Under the pieces are notes generated by a model. The model made no database searches, was not told the origin of the DNA, and saw nothing but the letters and a program-made list of their open reading frames with translations. DNA of 8,348 nt from Caldilineales bacterium. Lineage in GTDB: Bacteria; Chloroflexota; Anaerolineae; JAAEKA01. Of this stretch, positions 1-7,923 are shown piece after piece. Each line of letters opens with the position of its first letter. Positions within the stretch are counted from its first letter, which is position 1. The position numbers were made by a program, and so were the translations under genes. The stretch is from the NCBI GenBank assembly GCA_021463315.1, contig JAJTXO010000137.1, positions 1 to 8,348 of the forward strand. The letters run 5' to 3'.

Positions 1-1137
1 GGAGGTGGTAAAGGCCTCGCGCACCTTCGGGTCGGTGAAGGGCTCCTTGAGCTGGTGGAACATGACCGCGAAGGTGCAGGAGCCAGGATAGATCATGGCC
101 TGCTGGCTGAGCACCGAATCAGCCATCACAACTGGGTAATCCTCGGCGCCCAGGGTGATGATGTCGAACTCGCTGTTCTTGTAGGCCTCAAAGGAAACGG
201 CGGTGTCGGTGATGTAGGAATACTCGTAATCGACCAGGCCCGTGCCGCGCCAGTAGTTGGCGTTGGGGGTGAAGTAGGCGCGCACGAAGGGCTCCAGGCT
301 CTGCAGGACGTAGGGCCCGTTGCCGATCTGGAACTTGGAGCTGTTCCACCAGATATCGCCGCCCTCGGTGATGTTCTCTTCCTTGGCCGGGAAAGTGACC
401 CACAGCGACATCACGGTGTGGAAGTAGGGGGCCGGTCGGGAGAAGGTCAGGGTCAGGGTGTTGCACTCGGCGTCATCGTAGGGCGCGTCGGCGTTGCAGG
501 CCGTGCCATCGGCGTGGCTGGCCTTGACGCTCTCGGCCACCACCGCGGCCGCGGCCTCGCAGGCCGCCGCGTCGGCCAGATCGCAGCCACGCCATTCGGG
601 CGCGCCGGCGATCTCATCGGTGATGGCGGCGTACTCGCCGGCCGTCTCCGGGTTGATGTTGCGCTGGATGGAGTAGGCGTAGCGGGCCGCGTTCAGCGGC
701 GTGCCGTCGCTGTACTTGAGATCAGGGCGCAGGGTGAAGACCAACTGCGTGGCGTCGTCGTTGTAGGCCCAGCTCTCGGCCGCGCCCGGAACGGTGTTCA
801 GATCGTTGTCCAGGCGGGTGAGGCCCTCGTAGATCATGCTCAGATGCGCGATCTCGTTGACGAAGGAGCTCTTCTGGGGGTCGATGATGTCGGGGAAGGA
901 ACCCAGATTGACGCGCAGCACCTTGGCCTCATCGGTAGGCACGGCCGTGGCGACGACTTCCTTCACCACTTCCTTTTCGACGATGACTGTCTGTACTTCC
1001 TGAACGACCTTCTCGACTTCGACGACGACCGTTTCCTTCTGGATCTCGGTCACGGTCTGAGGCGCCGGGCAGGCTGCCAGCAGCATGCTGGCAATGACCA
1101 GAACCGCCAACAGGACGGTCCACTTCTTGGTTGACAT
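1..1137 (-). CDS. ABC transporter solute-binding lipoprotein, family 5 (peptide/nickel type); N-terminal 379 residues, C-terminus beyond window
   Basis: Extracytoplasmic lipoprotein that would capture a peptide-like solute for the importer encoded upstream on the same strand. Translation from ATG at 1137 gives a basic n-region (STKKW), a hydrophobic core and the lipobox LLAAC, so C23 should be lipidated. Residues 28-67 form a Val/Glu/Lys-rich linker typical of Chloroflexota binding proteins. From about residue 73 the SBP_bac_5 pattern follows (RVNLGSFPDIIDPQKS, YEGLTRLD, LRPDLKYSDGTPLNAARYAYSI, FTPNANYWRG). Four cysteines (C185, C193, C214, C225) in an Ala-rich insert could form disulfides. 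Family members usually have 500-620 residues, so roughly a third is missing at the window edge. The start is fixed by the lipoprotein signal and the Shine-Dalgarno at 1145-1152. The transported substrate cannot be read from sequence. Confidence 0.93.
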   Translation of the reverse strand, partial: MSTKKWTVLLAVLVIASMLLAACPAPQTVTEIQKETVVVEVEKVVQEVQTVIVEKEVVKEVVATAVPTDEAKVLRVNLGSFPDIIDPQKSSFVNEIAHLSMIYEGLTRLDNDLNTVPGAAESWAYNDDATQLVFTLRPDLKYSDGTPLNAARYAYSIQRNINPETAGEYAAITDEIAGAPEWRGCDLADAAACEAAAAVVAESVKASHADGTACNADAPYDDAECNTLTLTFSRPAPYFHTVMSLWVTFPAKEENITEGGDIWWNSSKFQIGNGPYVLQSLEPFVRAYFTPNANYWRGTGLVDYEYSYITDTAVSFEAYKNSEFDIITLGAEDYPVVMADSVLSQQAMIYPGSCTFAVMFHQLKEPFTDPKVREAFTTS

Positions 1138-1144
1138 GGGTTTT

Positions 1145-1152
1145 CTCCTCCT
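1145..1152 (-). promoter_or_regulatory. Strong ribosome binding site of the solute-binding lipoprotein gene
   Basis: On the minus strand the sequence reads AGGAGGAG, followed by seven bases (AAAACCC) and then the ATG at 1137. It supports that start and predicts high translation, as expected for a binding protein needed in excess over its transporter. Confidence 0.8.
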
Positions 1153-1315
1153 GAGAAAAGGTGTCGCCTCTTGGGCGCAGGTGGTTCACATCGCGAGGAT
1201 GCGCAACCGAAAATGGGACAGCGTGGCAGCGCAAAGGACCACGGGAACGCTGCTCATGAGATCGAGCCGGCCAAGCTCTTGCAGCCTGGGGCGGGTGAAT
1301 CACCTCCTTGCAACA

Positions 1316-1395
1316 TGGGTTGGCTCGGTCAGGAGACCGGCCAAAGCATGAAAGTCTGGGTTGGCTCGGTCAGGAGACCGGCCAAAGCATGAAAG
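1316..1395. repeat. Tandem 39-base repeat, two identical copies, each a bulged stem-loop
   Basis: The two copies lie at 1316-1354 and 1357-1395 (41-base period) and are identical. Each contains TTGGC(T)CGGTC-AGGA-GACCGGCCAA, which folds into a 10-bp stem with one bulged T and a four-base loop, at 1320-1344 and 1361-1385. The second stem starts 27 bases past the stop codon of the F-type ATPase gene and both precede the lipoprotein gene. Neither stem is followed by a T-run on either strand, so they are not classical terminators. I infer mRNA-stabilising or processing hairpins that separate expression of the ATPases from that of the binding protein. The rest of the 274-base gap holds no gene I can support. 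Confidence 0.8.
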
Positions 1396-1411
1396 AAGCA
1401 TGGAACACGCG

Positions 1412-2409
1412 CTATTCATACAGCCAGCAGGCCACGAAGTGGCCACCGCCGACATCCTTGAAGTCCGGCTCCTGCTCGCGACAGATGTCCATCACCCGCG
1501 GACAGCGGGTGGAGAAGTTGCAGCCCTTGGGCGGATTGGCCGGACTGGGCACGTCGCCCTCCAGGATGATGCGCTGCCGCTTCTCCTCGATCACCGGATC
1601 GGGAATCGGCACGGCCGAAAGCAACGCCTGGGTGTAGGGATGCATCGGATGGGCGTACAGCTCGTTGCGGCCGGTCAGCTCCACGATCTTGCCCAGATAC
1701 ATCACCGCGATGCGGTCGGAGATGTGGCGCACCACCGACAGATCGTGGGCAATAAACAGGTAGGTCAGGCCAAACTGATTCTGCAGGTCCTCCAGCAGGT
1801 TGATGATCTGAGCTTGAATCGAGACATCCAGCGCGGAGATCGGCTCGTCCAGCACGATGAAGTCGGGGTTCACGGCCAGGGCGCGGGCCACGCCGATGCG
1901 CTGGCGCTGGCCGCCGGAGAACTCATGGGGATAGCGGTTGACGAAGTAGGGGTTGAGACCCACGATGCGCAGCAGCTCCTGCACCCGCTCGCGGTTCTCC
2001 TTCTTGTTGCCGATGCCATGCACCTCCAGCGGCTCGGCGACGATGGCGCCCACGGTCATGCGGGGGTTGAGCGAGGCGTAGGGATCCTGGAAGATCATCT
2101 GCATGCGCCGGCGGAGCTGGCGCAGCGTGTTGCCCTTCACGGTGGTCACGTCCATATCGCCGAAGTAGACATGCCCCGCTGTGGGCCGGTTGAGCTGCAG
2201 GATGGCGCGGCCAGTGGTGGACTTGCCACAGCCAGACTCGCCTACCAGGCCCAGCGTCTCGCCTCGGTACACGTGAAAGTCGAGACCGTCCACCGCCTTG
2301 ATGTGGCCAACGGTGCGCTGAAAGATGCCTGACGTGATGGGGAACCACATCTTCAGCCCTTCGACCCGCACCAACACTTCCTGTTCGCCCTGGAGCACGG
2401 TGTTCTCGC

Positions 2410-2413
<4 letters not shown>
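1412..2413 (-). CDS. oppF: Oligopeptide/dipeptide ABC transporter ATP-binding protein, F-type
   Basis: Cytoplasmic ATPase subunit that pairs with the D-type subunit to energise uptake through the two permeases. The 333 residues match the usual family length. Visible motifs are Walker A GESGCGKST (58-66, K64), Q-loop Q109, signature FSGGQRQ (165-171), Walker B FIVLDEP (185-191, E190) and switch H223 in IAHD. The C-terminal oligopeptide-transporter extension (MHPYTQALLSAVP, then a four-Cys motif C298/C304/C311/C329) matches the region that carries a 4Fe-4S cluster in characterised Opp/Dpp systems. I chose ATG 2413 because it overlaps the upstream stop as ATGA (translational coupling). An in-frame start at 2497 would add 28 residues unlike the family. 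Opp versus Dpp is not decidable here. Confidence 0.95.
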
Positions 2414-3393
<980 letters not shown>

Positions 3394-3432
3394 GCAGGCC
3401 TCCAGAATTACAGGTCGCGATCGGCTAGGTGT

Positions 3433-3544
3433 GTATCATCTCAATAGGTTGGGGAAGACTTCCGAAGTCTTATGGACTGTGAGCCCGTTTTGAACAAACC
3501 TGCCAAGACTTCGGAAGTCTCGACCTCAGCTTTTTAGATGATAC
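3433..3544. repeat. Palindromic dispersed repeat, copy A (complete, MITE-like)
   Basis: The 112-base element is bounded by perfect 9-base terminal inverted repeats, GTATCATCT (3433-3441) and AGATGATAC (3536-3544); pairing continues imperfectly inward for about 38 bases. Inside are two copies of a 15-base palindrome in opposite sense, AGACTTCCGAAGTCT (3456-3470) and AGACTTCGGAAGTCT (3506-3520), so each folds alone or pairs with the other. Bases 3456-3503 are identical to 7935-7982 in copy C. A 21-codon open frame (3472-3537) runs through it, probably by chance. It is too small to encode a transposase, so I infer a non-autonomous mobile or REP-like element. No target-site duplication is obvious. 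Confidence 0.85.
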
Positions 3545-3919
3545 CTGGGTGTTCGTTATTGCTCAGGCGCCGGACGCTTGGGGCCGATTCAGGTGGCCGA
3601 CGCCTGTGACACAGAAATCGAAAAGAACCAAGTTTGGGTGTGGTTGGCCGAACAATGGCTGAGGACAGCGCGTGCAGGCCGGGGGATTGATCTGTCAAAC
3701 ACAGAAGCGAGGCAATCGCGGGAGGGGAACGCCAGCATCGGAATCGAGCGGGGCACTGGCTGCTGGCCGATCCTGGGAAGGCCGCTTACACGACCGACGC
3801 ATATGCTATCACAAGGACAGCACACTGTCAAACCGAGCGCACTACAGTCCTGTGGGGTGTTTCCCAAGGCCGGCTGCCAAGGCCCGGCGCCCCGGGCCGA
3901 GTCGCCATCTTTTAAGGTG
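3545..3919. other. Intergenic stretch with no supportable gene
   Basis: Frames open on both strands here run through the repeat copies and have no recognisable protein motif or good ribosome site, so I do not call them genes. Small structures are visible: a GACAG-CACA-CTGTC hairpin at 3816-3829 that includes ACACTGT, the inverse of the ACAGTGT motif near the tetR-type promoter, and a GC-rich 7-bp hairpin GGCCCGG-CGCC-CCGGGCC at 3881-3898. I see no tRNA, CRISPR or other RNA gene. The promoter of the leftward importer operon should lie somewhere in 3394-3976, but I could not identify it convincingly. Confidence 0.5.
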
Positions 3920-3970
3920 AACCTGCGCAGACTTCGGAAGTCTCGACCCCGGTTTTTTGAGATGACACGA
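3920..3970. repeat. Palindromic dispersed repeat, copy B (right half only)
   Basis: This matches the right half of copies A and C: AACCTGCGCAG, palindrome AGACTTCGGAAGTCT (3929-3943), then CTCGACCCCGG, six Ts and GAGATGACACGA. It is closer to C than to A; B and C share the GAGATGACACGA end where A has AGATGATAC. The left palindrome and the interior are absent, so it is a truncated copy or a separate half-unit insertion. Its end lies six bases before the -35 box of the regulator's promoter. The palindrome followed by a T-run 10 bases later could weakly terminate rightward transcription arriving from upstream, isolating that promoter. This role is inferred. Confidence 0.75.
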
Positions 3971-3976
3971 TCGATC

Positions 3977-4005
3977 TTGACACTATGCACAAACAGTGTT
4001 ATACT
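3977..4005 (+). promoter_or_regulatory. Sigma70-type promoter for the tetR-GRE-activase operon
   Basis: A perfect -35 box TTGACA (3977-3982), a 17-base spacer and -10 box TATACT (4000-4005, five of six matches to TATAAT) lie in a locally AT-rich patch of otherwise GC-rich DNA. Transcription would start near 4012, leaving an untranslated leader of about 145 bases before the regulator ATG at 4157. It is the best promoter match in the window. Confidence 0.75.
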
Positions 4006-4015
4006 AACAGTGTTA
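3992..4015. promoter_or_regulatory. Candidate operator: paired AACAGTGTT motifs over the -10 box
   Basis: AACAGTGTT occurs at 3992-4000 and 4006-4014. Each is itself a short palindrome (AACA-G-TGTT; the second extends to TAACAGTGTTA at 4005-4015), and the copies are 14 bases apart, centre to centre. They cover the end of the promoter spacer, the -10 box and the expected start site. Binding here would block RNA polymerase, which fits autorepression by the TetR-family protein encoded downstream. TetR-family operators are usually short inverted repeats near their own promoter; the assignment to this protein is inferred. Confidence 0.55.
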
Positions 4016-4024
4016 TTTATTTGG

Positions 4025-4038
4025 ACAGTGTCGACACA
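4025..4038. promoter_or_regulatory. Possible additional operator (GTGTCGACAC palindrome)
   Basis: A perfect 10-base palindrome GTGTCGACAC (4028-4037) sits about 16 bases past the predicted transcription start and overlaps a third ACAGTGT motif (4025-4031), in the same direction as those at 3993-3999 and 4007-4013. It may be a second binding site for the same regulator. Spacing differs from the first pair (18 versus 14 bases), so this is less certain. Confidence 0.35.
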
Positions 4039-4040
4039 AT

Positions 4041-4086
4041 CGCTGCGCAGAGGCGCCCAGCCCTGGCCCAGGGTGGCAAGGCAGCG
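4041..4086 (+). other. Possible structured 5' leader element
   Basis: In the untranslated leader of the regulator, CGCTGC (4041-4046) can pair with GCAGCG (4081-4086), enclosing a CCCTGG-C-CCAGGG hairpin (4061-4073); GCGC repeats at 4045-4048 and 4053-4056 offer an alternative pairing. I recognise no riboswitch family. GC-rich sequence pairs easily by chance. Confidence 0.25.
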
Positions 4087-4156
4087 ACCCTTCGCCGAAC
4101 CTTGGGATGACAGGGCGCAAGCAGTCTCTTGACAGTACATGGTGTGATGATCAAAA

Positions 4157-4900
4157 ATGCCTCCCAAAATGCGTTCTCCTGCAGCCATTGAAGAGATTAG
4201 GCAAAGCATTCTGGATCATGCCCTGGACCTGATCGTGGAAGAGGGATTCGAGGGGTTCAGCATGCGGAAACTCGCCAAACGGCTGGGAGTCACCGCGGTG
4301 ACCATCTACAGCTACTACCTCAACAAGGATGATCTGTATCTGGCGATTGTCACCCGCGGGTTTGAACAGCTTCATGCAAGCTGCCTGAACGCCGGCGCCT
4401 CGATACAAGACCCGCTGGAAAGACTCAGAGCCATGCTTCAGGCCTATGTCGATTTTGGCTTTCACGAAACCAACGTCTACAACCTGATGTTCACCTGGAG
4501 CGTTCCCAAGTACGAAGACTACGTTGGCACTGAATTGGAAAAGACCGCTAACCAAGAGCTGCTCACCGCGCTGAAGGTGAGCTCGTTGTTCATGCAGGCG
4601 GCTGCGCAGGTGGTCAATGCCCGTGAAGGGGAGCCGGACACGGGCGAGGCGCCAACCATCCCGGCTGATGCCTTGCGCACCTTTGTGGTGGCGCTTTGGT
4701 GTACCCTGCACGGCTACATAGCGGGCTGCAACAACACGCTGCTGAATTATGTTCACCCCGCCCCGAAAACATTGGAACAGCCCATGATCAATCTGCTGCT
4801 CCACAGCCTGCAGCAGATGAAACACGAAGTCCAGACATCTGGCGCCAGCGCCCTGCACTATCTTTCTCCAGACAACCCACCTGCCAACCAACCATTCTAA
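4157..4900 (+). CDS. TetR/AcrR-family transcriptional regulator with WHG-type ligand domain
   Basis: Probable ligand-responsive repressor of its own operon. The 247-residue protein has the TetR DNA-binding domain at about residues 12-60: IRQSILDHALDLIVEEGFEGF, then the helix-turn-helix around FSMRKLAKRLGVTAVTIYSYY (34-54) and the closing NKDDLYLAIV. The C-terminal part contains ALWCTLHGYIAG (W181, H185, G186), the hallmark of the WHG subgroup of TetR ligand domains. TetR ligands are usually small and often hydrophobic. ATG 4157 is the only start that keeps the whole DNA-binding domain with a plausible N-terminus; its ribosome site is weak (GGTG at 4141-4144), which suits a repressor made at low level. 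The GRE gene begins 11 bases after its stop. The promoter and candidate operators at 3977-4038 are about 120-180 bases upstream. Confidence 0.93.
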   Translation: MPPKMRSPAAIEEIRQSILDHALDLIVEEGFEGFSMRKLAKRLGVTAVTIYSYYLNKDDLYLAIVTRGFEQLHASCLNAGASIQDPLERLRAMLQAYVDFGFHETNVYNLMFTWSVPKYEDYVGTELEKTANQELLTALKVSSLFMQAAAQVVNAREGEPDTGEAPTIPADALRTFVVALWCTLHGYIAGCNNTLLNYVHPAPKTLEQPMINLLLHSLQQMKHEVQTSGASALHYLSPDNPPANQPF

Positions 4901-4906
4901 AGAGGA
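4901..4906 (+). promoter_or_regulatory. Ribosome binding site fixing the GRE start
   Basis: AGAGGA lies five bases before ATG 4912, directly after the regulator's stop codon. It rules out the longer open frame, which begins at 4696 inside the regulator gene and would add 72 residues out of frame with it. Confidence 0.7.
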
Positions 4907-4911
4907 CGGCC

Positions 4912-7902
4912 ATGCAACTCCCTGCCAACATCTACAATCTCAGCACCCACTTGTTTCTGGAATTTGTCGCGCTCAACTATCGCATCCGGCCAGGATTGAA
5001 GAAGAGTCTGCGATCCAAAGATGGCTGGATCAATTTCAGCATTGGCATTCGCACCAAAGATGCCTCGGTCGACAAAGCGGTGCAGTTTGAAAACGGCAAC
5101 CTGAAAATCCTGCCCCGCATCCCTGCACAGGTCGATGGGCAACTCATTTTGGAGGACGAAGCCGTTCTGAAGGCAGTGGCCACTTCCGCGCCCAACGAAC
5201 TGATGAAAATGGTGATGACCAATCGGGTGGTGTTGCAGGGCGACCTTGGCTACATCCAATTGTTCAACTTCGTTCTCTCGCAGGTGCTGTACAAAGTGCA
5301 TGTGAGCATGCTGGAAAAGGCGCGGCGCGAGAACAGCCCGAAAACGTCTCGCGCGGGCGAAAATGCCCCGGCCGCGCCGCAGAAGATTCTGGCGCAGCTC
5401 AAGGCAAACGAAGCTTTCAACGGGGCCAGTGGCAAGCTGGCCAAAGACCGCGGTGTGAAGTATCTGAGCGATCCCTACCTGCCGGAGCTTGGCATCCAGG
5501 ACTTTCCCCGCCTGAAGGATTTTCTGGAGATCCACTTCAACGTCAAGCCGGCCGTGTGCCATGAACGCCCACAGTTGCTGACTGACTGGTATCGCAGCAA
5601 CGGCTTCGAAGTGGATGCCCAGGGCCAGCCCTGGTCGCCGGAGCTGCGCCAGGCGCAGGCCTTCAACCACTTGATGACCCAGCGCCGGCCTATCATCAGA
5701 AAGAACGATCTGCTGGCGGGCACCACCACGACCAAGGAAATCGGTGTGGTGCTGTATCCAGACAGCCACGCCGCCATGCTGTGGGGAGAGCTGCTCACGG
5801 CGCCCTATCGCGCCCTCAATCCGTACGACATCGACGAGGACACCATTCAGATCCTGCATAACGAGGTGTTTCCGTTCTGGATCCATCGCAATTTCCGCCA
5901 ATGGGTGCGCGAGCAGCACCAGAATCCGCTGTGCCAGCGACTGGATGATCGGTTTGCGGTCTATTTCCTGTGGAAGACGGTGGCGCTTTCCCACACCATC
6001 ATCGACTACCCCAAATTGCTGGACCGCGGCGTCAACGGCATTATCGCTGAAATCGACCAGCGTCTGGCGACGGTCCCCGCGGACGACAGCGAGACGCGGA
6101 CGACCTTGGAAGCGATGAAGATTGCCCTGGCGGGGATCAATGTCTACGCGGCCAATCTGGCGCGGCAAGCGGCTGAGGAAGCGCGCCTGGAAACCAACCC
6201 GGTTCGCCAGCAAGAGCTGAGCGCGCTGGCCCAAGCGCTGGCCAACGCCCCGGCCAACCCAAGCCAAACCCTGCTGGAGGCCGTCAATGCCATGTGGGTG
6301 CTGTGGGTTGCGGTGCATATGGAAAACACCAACGCCGGGTTCTCCATGGGCCGCTTGGATCAGTGGCTGCAGCCCTATTTCGAAGCGGATATGGCGAAGC
6401 TGAGCACTGAGGCGGAGCGCGCGGCCTACATCAAGTACGCCGTGGAGTTGGTGGGCTGTCTGTTCATGCGCTGCACCGATCATTTGCCCATGGTGCCGGA
6501 TATTGGCAACTATCTGTTCGGCGGCAGCTCGTCAGATCAGGCGATCACCCTGGGTGGCGTGACGCCGGAAGGGGAAGATGCCGTCAACGACATGACCTAC
6601 ATCTTCCTGAAAGTCACCGAGATGTTGGCGATTCGCGATCCCAATGTGAATGCCCGCTATCATTCCGAGAAGAACAGCGCCTTCTACCTGAAACGCCTCT
6701 GCGAGGTGAACCTGAACACCACGGCCACGCCGTCCATTCACAACGACATCGCGGTGATGGATTCTTTGCAGGAGTTCAACTATCCGGTGGAACACCTCAG
6801 GGATTGGTCAGCCACCGGCTGCGTGGAGCCAACGCTGTCCGGCAAACACATGGGCCACACCAATTCCATGATGTTCAACATGGTGGCTGCACTGGAAATG
6901 GCGCTGAACAACGGCGAGCACCCCTTGATGCAGTGGAAGGTCGGCCCGGAAACCGGCGACATCCAGCAGGGCGCGTTCCCGACCTTCGACAGCTTCTTCG
7001 ACGCGTATTGCCAGCAGTTCCAGTTCCTGGCCGATAACGCCTGCGCATACAACAATCTGCTGGGCGAGGCCCATCAGGTGTTGCGCCCCACGCCGTTCTT
7101 GTCCAGCGTGATGGAAGGCTGTATCGCCAAGGGGCGGGATGTGACCCACGGCGGCGCCCTCTACAACAGCTCTGGCACGGCGATGATCGGGCTGGCGGAT
7201 GTCACCGACTCCTTGCTGGTGATCAAGAAACTGGTGTTCGAGGACAAATCGGTTTCCTTCCAGGAGCTGGCAGAGGCCGTAAGAACCAACTTCGCCCACC
7301 ACCCGGCGCTGCTGGCTCGAATCAAGACCCGCGTTCCCCTCTTCGGCTCAGGCAACGCAGAGTCGGTGGCTATGGCCAACAAGGTGACTCGGTTCGCCCA
7401 TGACTGCTTCATCAACCAGACCAACTATCGGGGCGGCAACTACACGGTGGGCTTCTGGTCGATGTCGAACCATGTGGCCTTTGGCTCACTCACCGGCGCG
7501 CTCCCCTCAGGGCGCTTGTCCGGCAAGGCCTTTACGCCGGGCCTGACGCCGGAAGCCCACGCCTCGAAGAGCATTCTCGACAACCTGCGCGATGTGAGCA
7601 GCTTGGAAGCGAAGAACATGAACAACAACATCGCTTTCAATGTCAAGATCGTGCCAGACAGCCACGAAACGCATCAGCAATCCGTTGACCACATCTACTC
7701 CTATGCCAAGACTTTCTGCGATATCGGCGGCATGCAGATGCAGTTCAATGTGGTGTCCAGCGATACGCTGCGCGATGCCATGGCGCACCCGGAGAACTAT
7801 CAAAACCTGTTGGTGCGCATCTCCGGGTACAACGCCTATTTCGTGACCTTGAATCGAGACATGCAGATCGAGCTGATCGAACGTTCCGAGTTCGGCGCTT
7901 GA
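4912..7902 (+). CDS. Glycyl radical enzyme (PFL-like family) with N-terminal SCP2-like lipid-carrier domain; substrate unknown
   Basis: Cytoplasmic, oxygen-sensitive radical enzyme of 996 residues. The active-site loop is TGCVEP, with thiyl-radical C637 and E639. The glycyl radical loop is RISGYNAYF with G972, 24 residues from the C-terminus. Other family signatures are CHERPQLLTDWYR (216-228), TNAGFSMGRLDQWLQPYF, and THGGALYN followed by GLADVTDSLLVIKKLVFE. Pyruvate formate-lyase proper has Cys-Cys; the CxE pair here is that of glycerol/choline/hydroxyproline-type dehydratases, lyases and decarboxylases. Known GREs mostly have 760-900 residues. The excess is an N-terminal region: residues 35-130 follow the SCP2 pattern (VQFENGNLKI, VDGQLILEDEAVLKAV, VVLQGDLGYIQLFNFV), then a charged Ala/Pro-rich linker (about 135-165). 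The specific reaction is not recognisable. I infer a hydrophobic or lipid-like substrate from the extra domain. Confidence 0.95.
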   Translation: MQLPANIYNLSTHLFLEFVALNYRIRPGLKKSLRSKDGWINFSIGIRTKDASVDKAVQFENGNLKILPRIPAQVDGQLILEDEAVLKAVATSAPNELMKMVMTNRVVLQGDLGYIQLFNFVLSQVLYKVHVSMLEKARRENSPKTSRAGENAPAAPQKILAQLKANEAFNGASGKLAKDRGVKYLSDPYLPELGIQDFPRLKDFLEIHFNVKPAVCHERPQLLTDWYRSNGFEVDAQGQPWSPELRQAQAFNHLMTQRRPIIRKNDLLAGTTTTKEIGVVLYPDSHAAMLWGELLTAPYRALNPYDIDEDTIQILHNEVFPFWIHRNFRQWVREQHQNPLCQRLDDRFAVYFLWKTVALSHTIIDYPKLLDRGVNGIIAEIDQRLATVPADDSETRTTLEAMKIALAGINVYAANLARQAAEEARLETNPVRQQELSALAQALANAPANPSQTLLEAVNAMWVLWVAVHMENTNAGFSMGRLDQWLQPYFEADMAKLSTEAERAAYIKYAVELVGCLFMRCTDHLPMVPDIGNYLFGGSSSDQAITLGGVTPEGEDAVNDMTYIFLKVTEMLAIRDPNVNARYHSEKNSAFYLKRLCEVNLNTTATPSIHNDIAVMDSLQEFNYPVEHLRDWSATGCVEPTLSGKHMGHTNSMMFNMVAALEMALNNGEHPLMQWKVGPETGDIQQGAFPTFDSFFDAYCQQFQFLADNACAYNNLLGEAHQVLRPTPFLSSVMEGCIAKGRDVTHGGALYNSSGTAMIGLADVTDSLLVIKKLVFEDKSVSFQELAEAVRTNFAHHPALLARIKTRVPLFGSGNAESVAMANKVTRFAHDCFINQTNYRGGNYTVGFWSMSNHVAFGSLTGALPSGRLSGKAFTPGLTPEAHASKSILDNLRDVSSLEAKNMNNNIAFNVKIVPDSHETHQQSVDHIYSYAKTFCDIGGMQMQFNVVSSDTLRDAMAHPENYQNLLVRISGYNAYFVTLNRDMQIELIERSEFGA

Positions 7903-7923
7903 TCGCAAGGCGAACGCCATGAG

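Noticed and set aside
55..1134. Long plus-strand open frame (359 codons) opposite the lipoprotein
   Set aside because: Low-complexity Gly/Val/Asp/Arg composition typical of the antisense of a GC-rich gene; the minus strand has a signal peptide, lipobox and family motifs.
929..1303. 124-codon minus-strand frame starting with GTG directly after AAGGAG
   Set aside because: There is no spacing between the Shine-Dalgarno-like bases and GTG, the product has no recognisable motif, and it overlaps the lipoprotein signal sequence in another frame.
1299..1309. ATCACCTCCTT resembling the 3' end of 16S rRNA
   Set aside because: Only 11 bases match and the upstream sequence is not rRNA; it is a Shine-Dalgarno-like match on the other strand.
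1316..1395. CRISPR array
   Set aside because: Only two repeat copies with a two-base gap, no spacers, and a stem-loop structure unlike CRISPR repeats.
1361..2332. Plus-strand open frame opposite the F-type ATPase
   Set aside because: Antisense shadow; the minus strand carries all ABC ATPase motifs.
3407..3435. Possible leftward promoter for the D-type ATPase gene (TACACA, 17 bases, TGTAAT on the minus strand)
   Set aside because: Transcription would start near 3400, within the ribosome site at 3399-3403, leaving no room for a functional leader; the -35 match is also weak.
3578..4209. Overlapping plus (3578-4132) and minus (3589-4209) frames in the intergenic region
   Set aside because: Both run through repeat copy B, one through the promoter and into the regulator gene; neither shows a domain, a good ribosome site or coding-like composition.
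4696..4911. 72-codon upstream extension of the GRE frame
   Set aside because: It lies inside the regulator gene in a different frame, and the ribosome site at 4901-4906 supports ATG 4912.
4897..6483. 528-codon minus-strand frame opposite the GRE
   Set aside because: Antisense shadow rich in His/Arg/Gln; the plus strand encodes an intact GRE with its catalytic loops.
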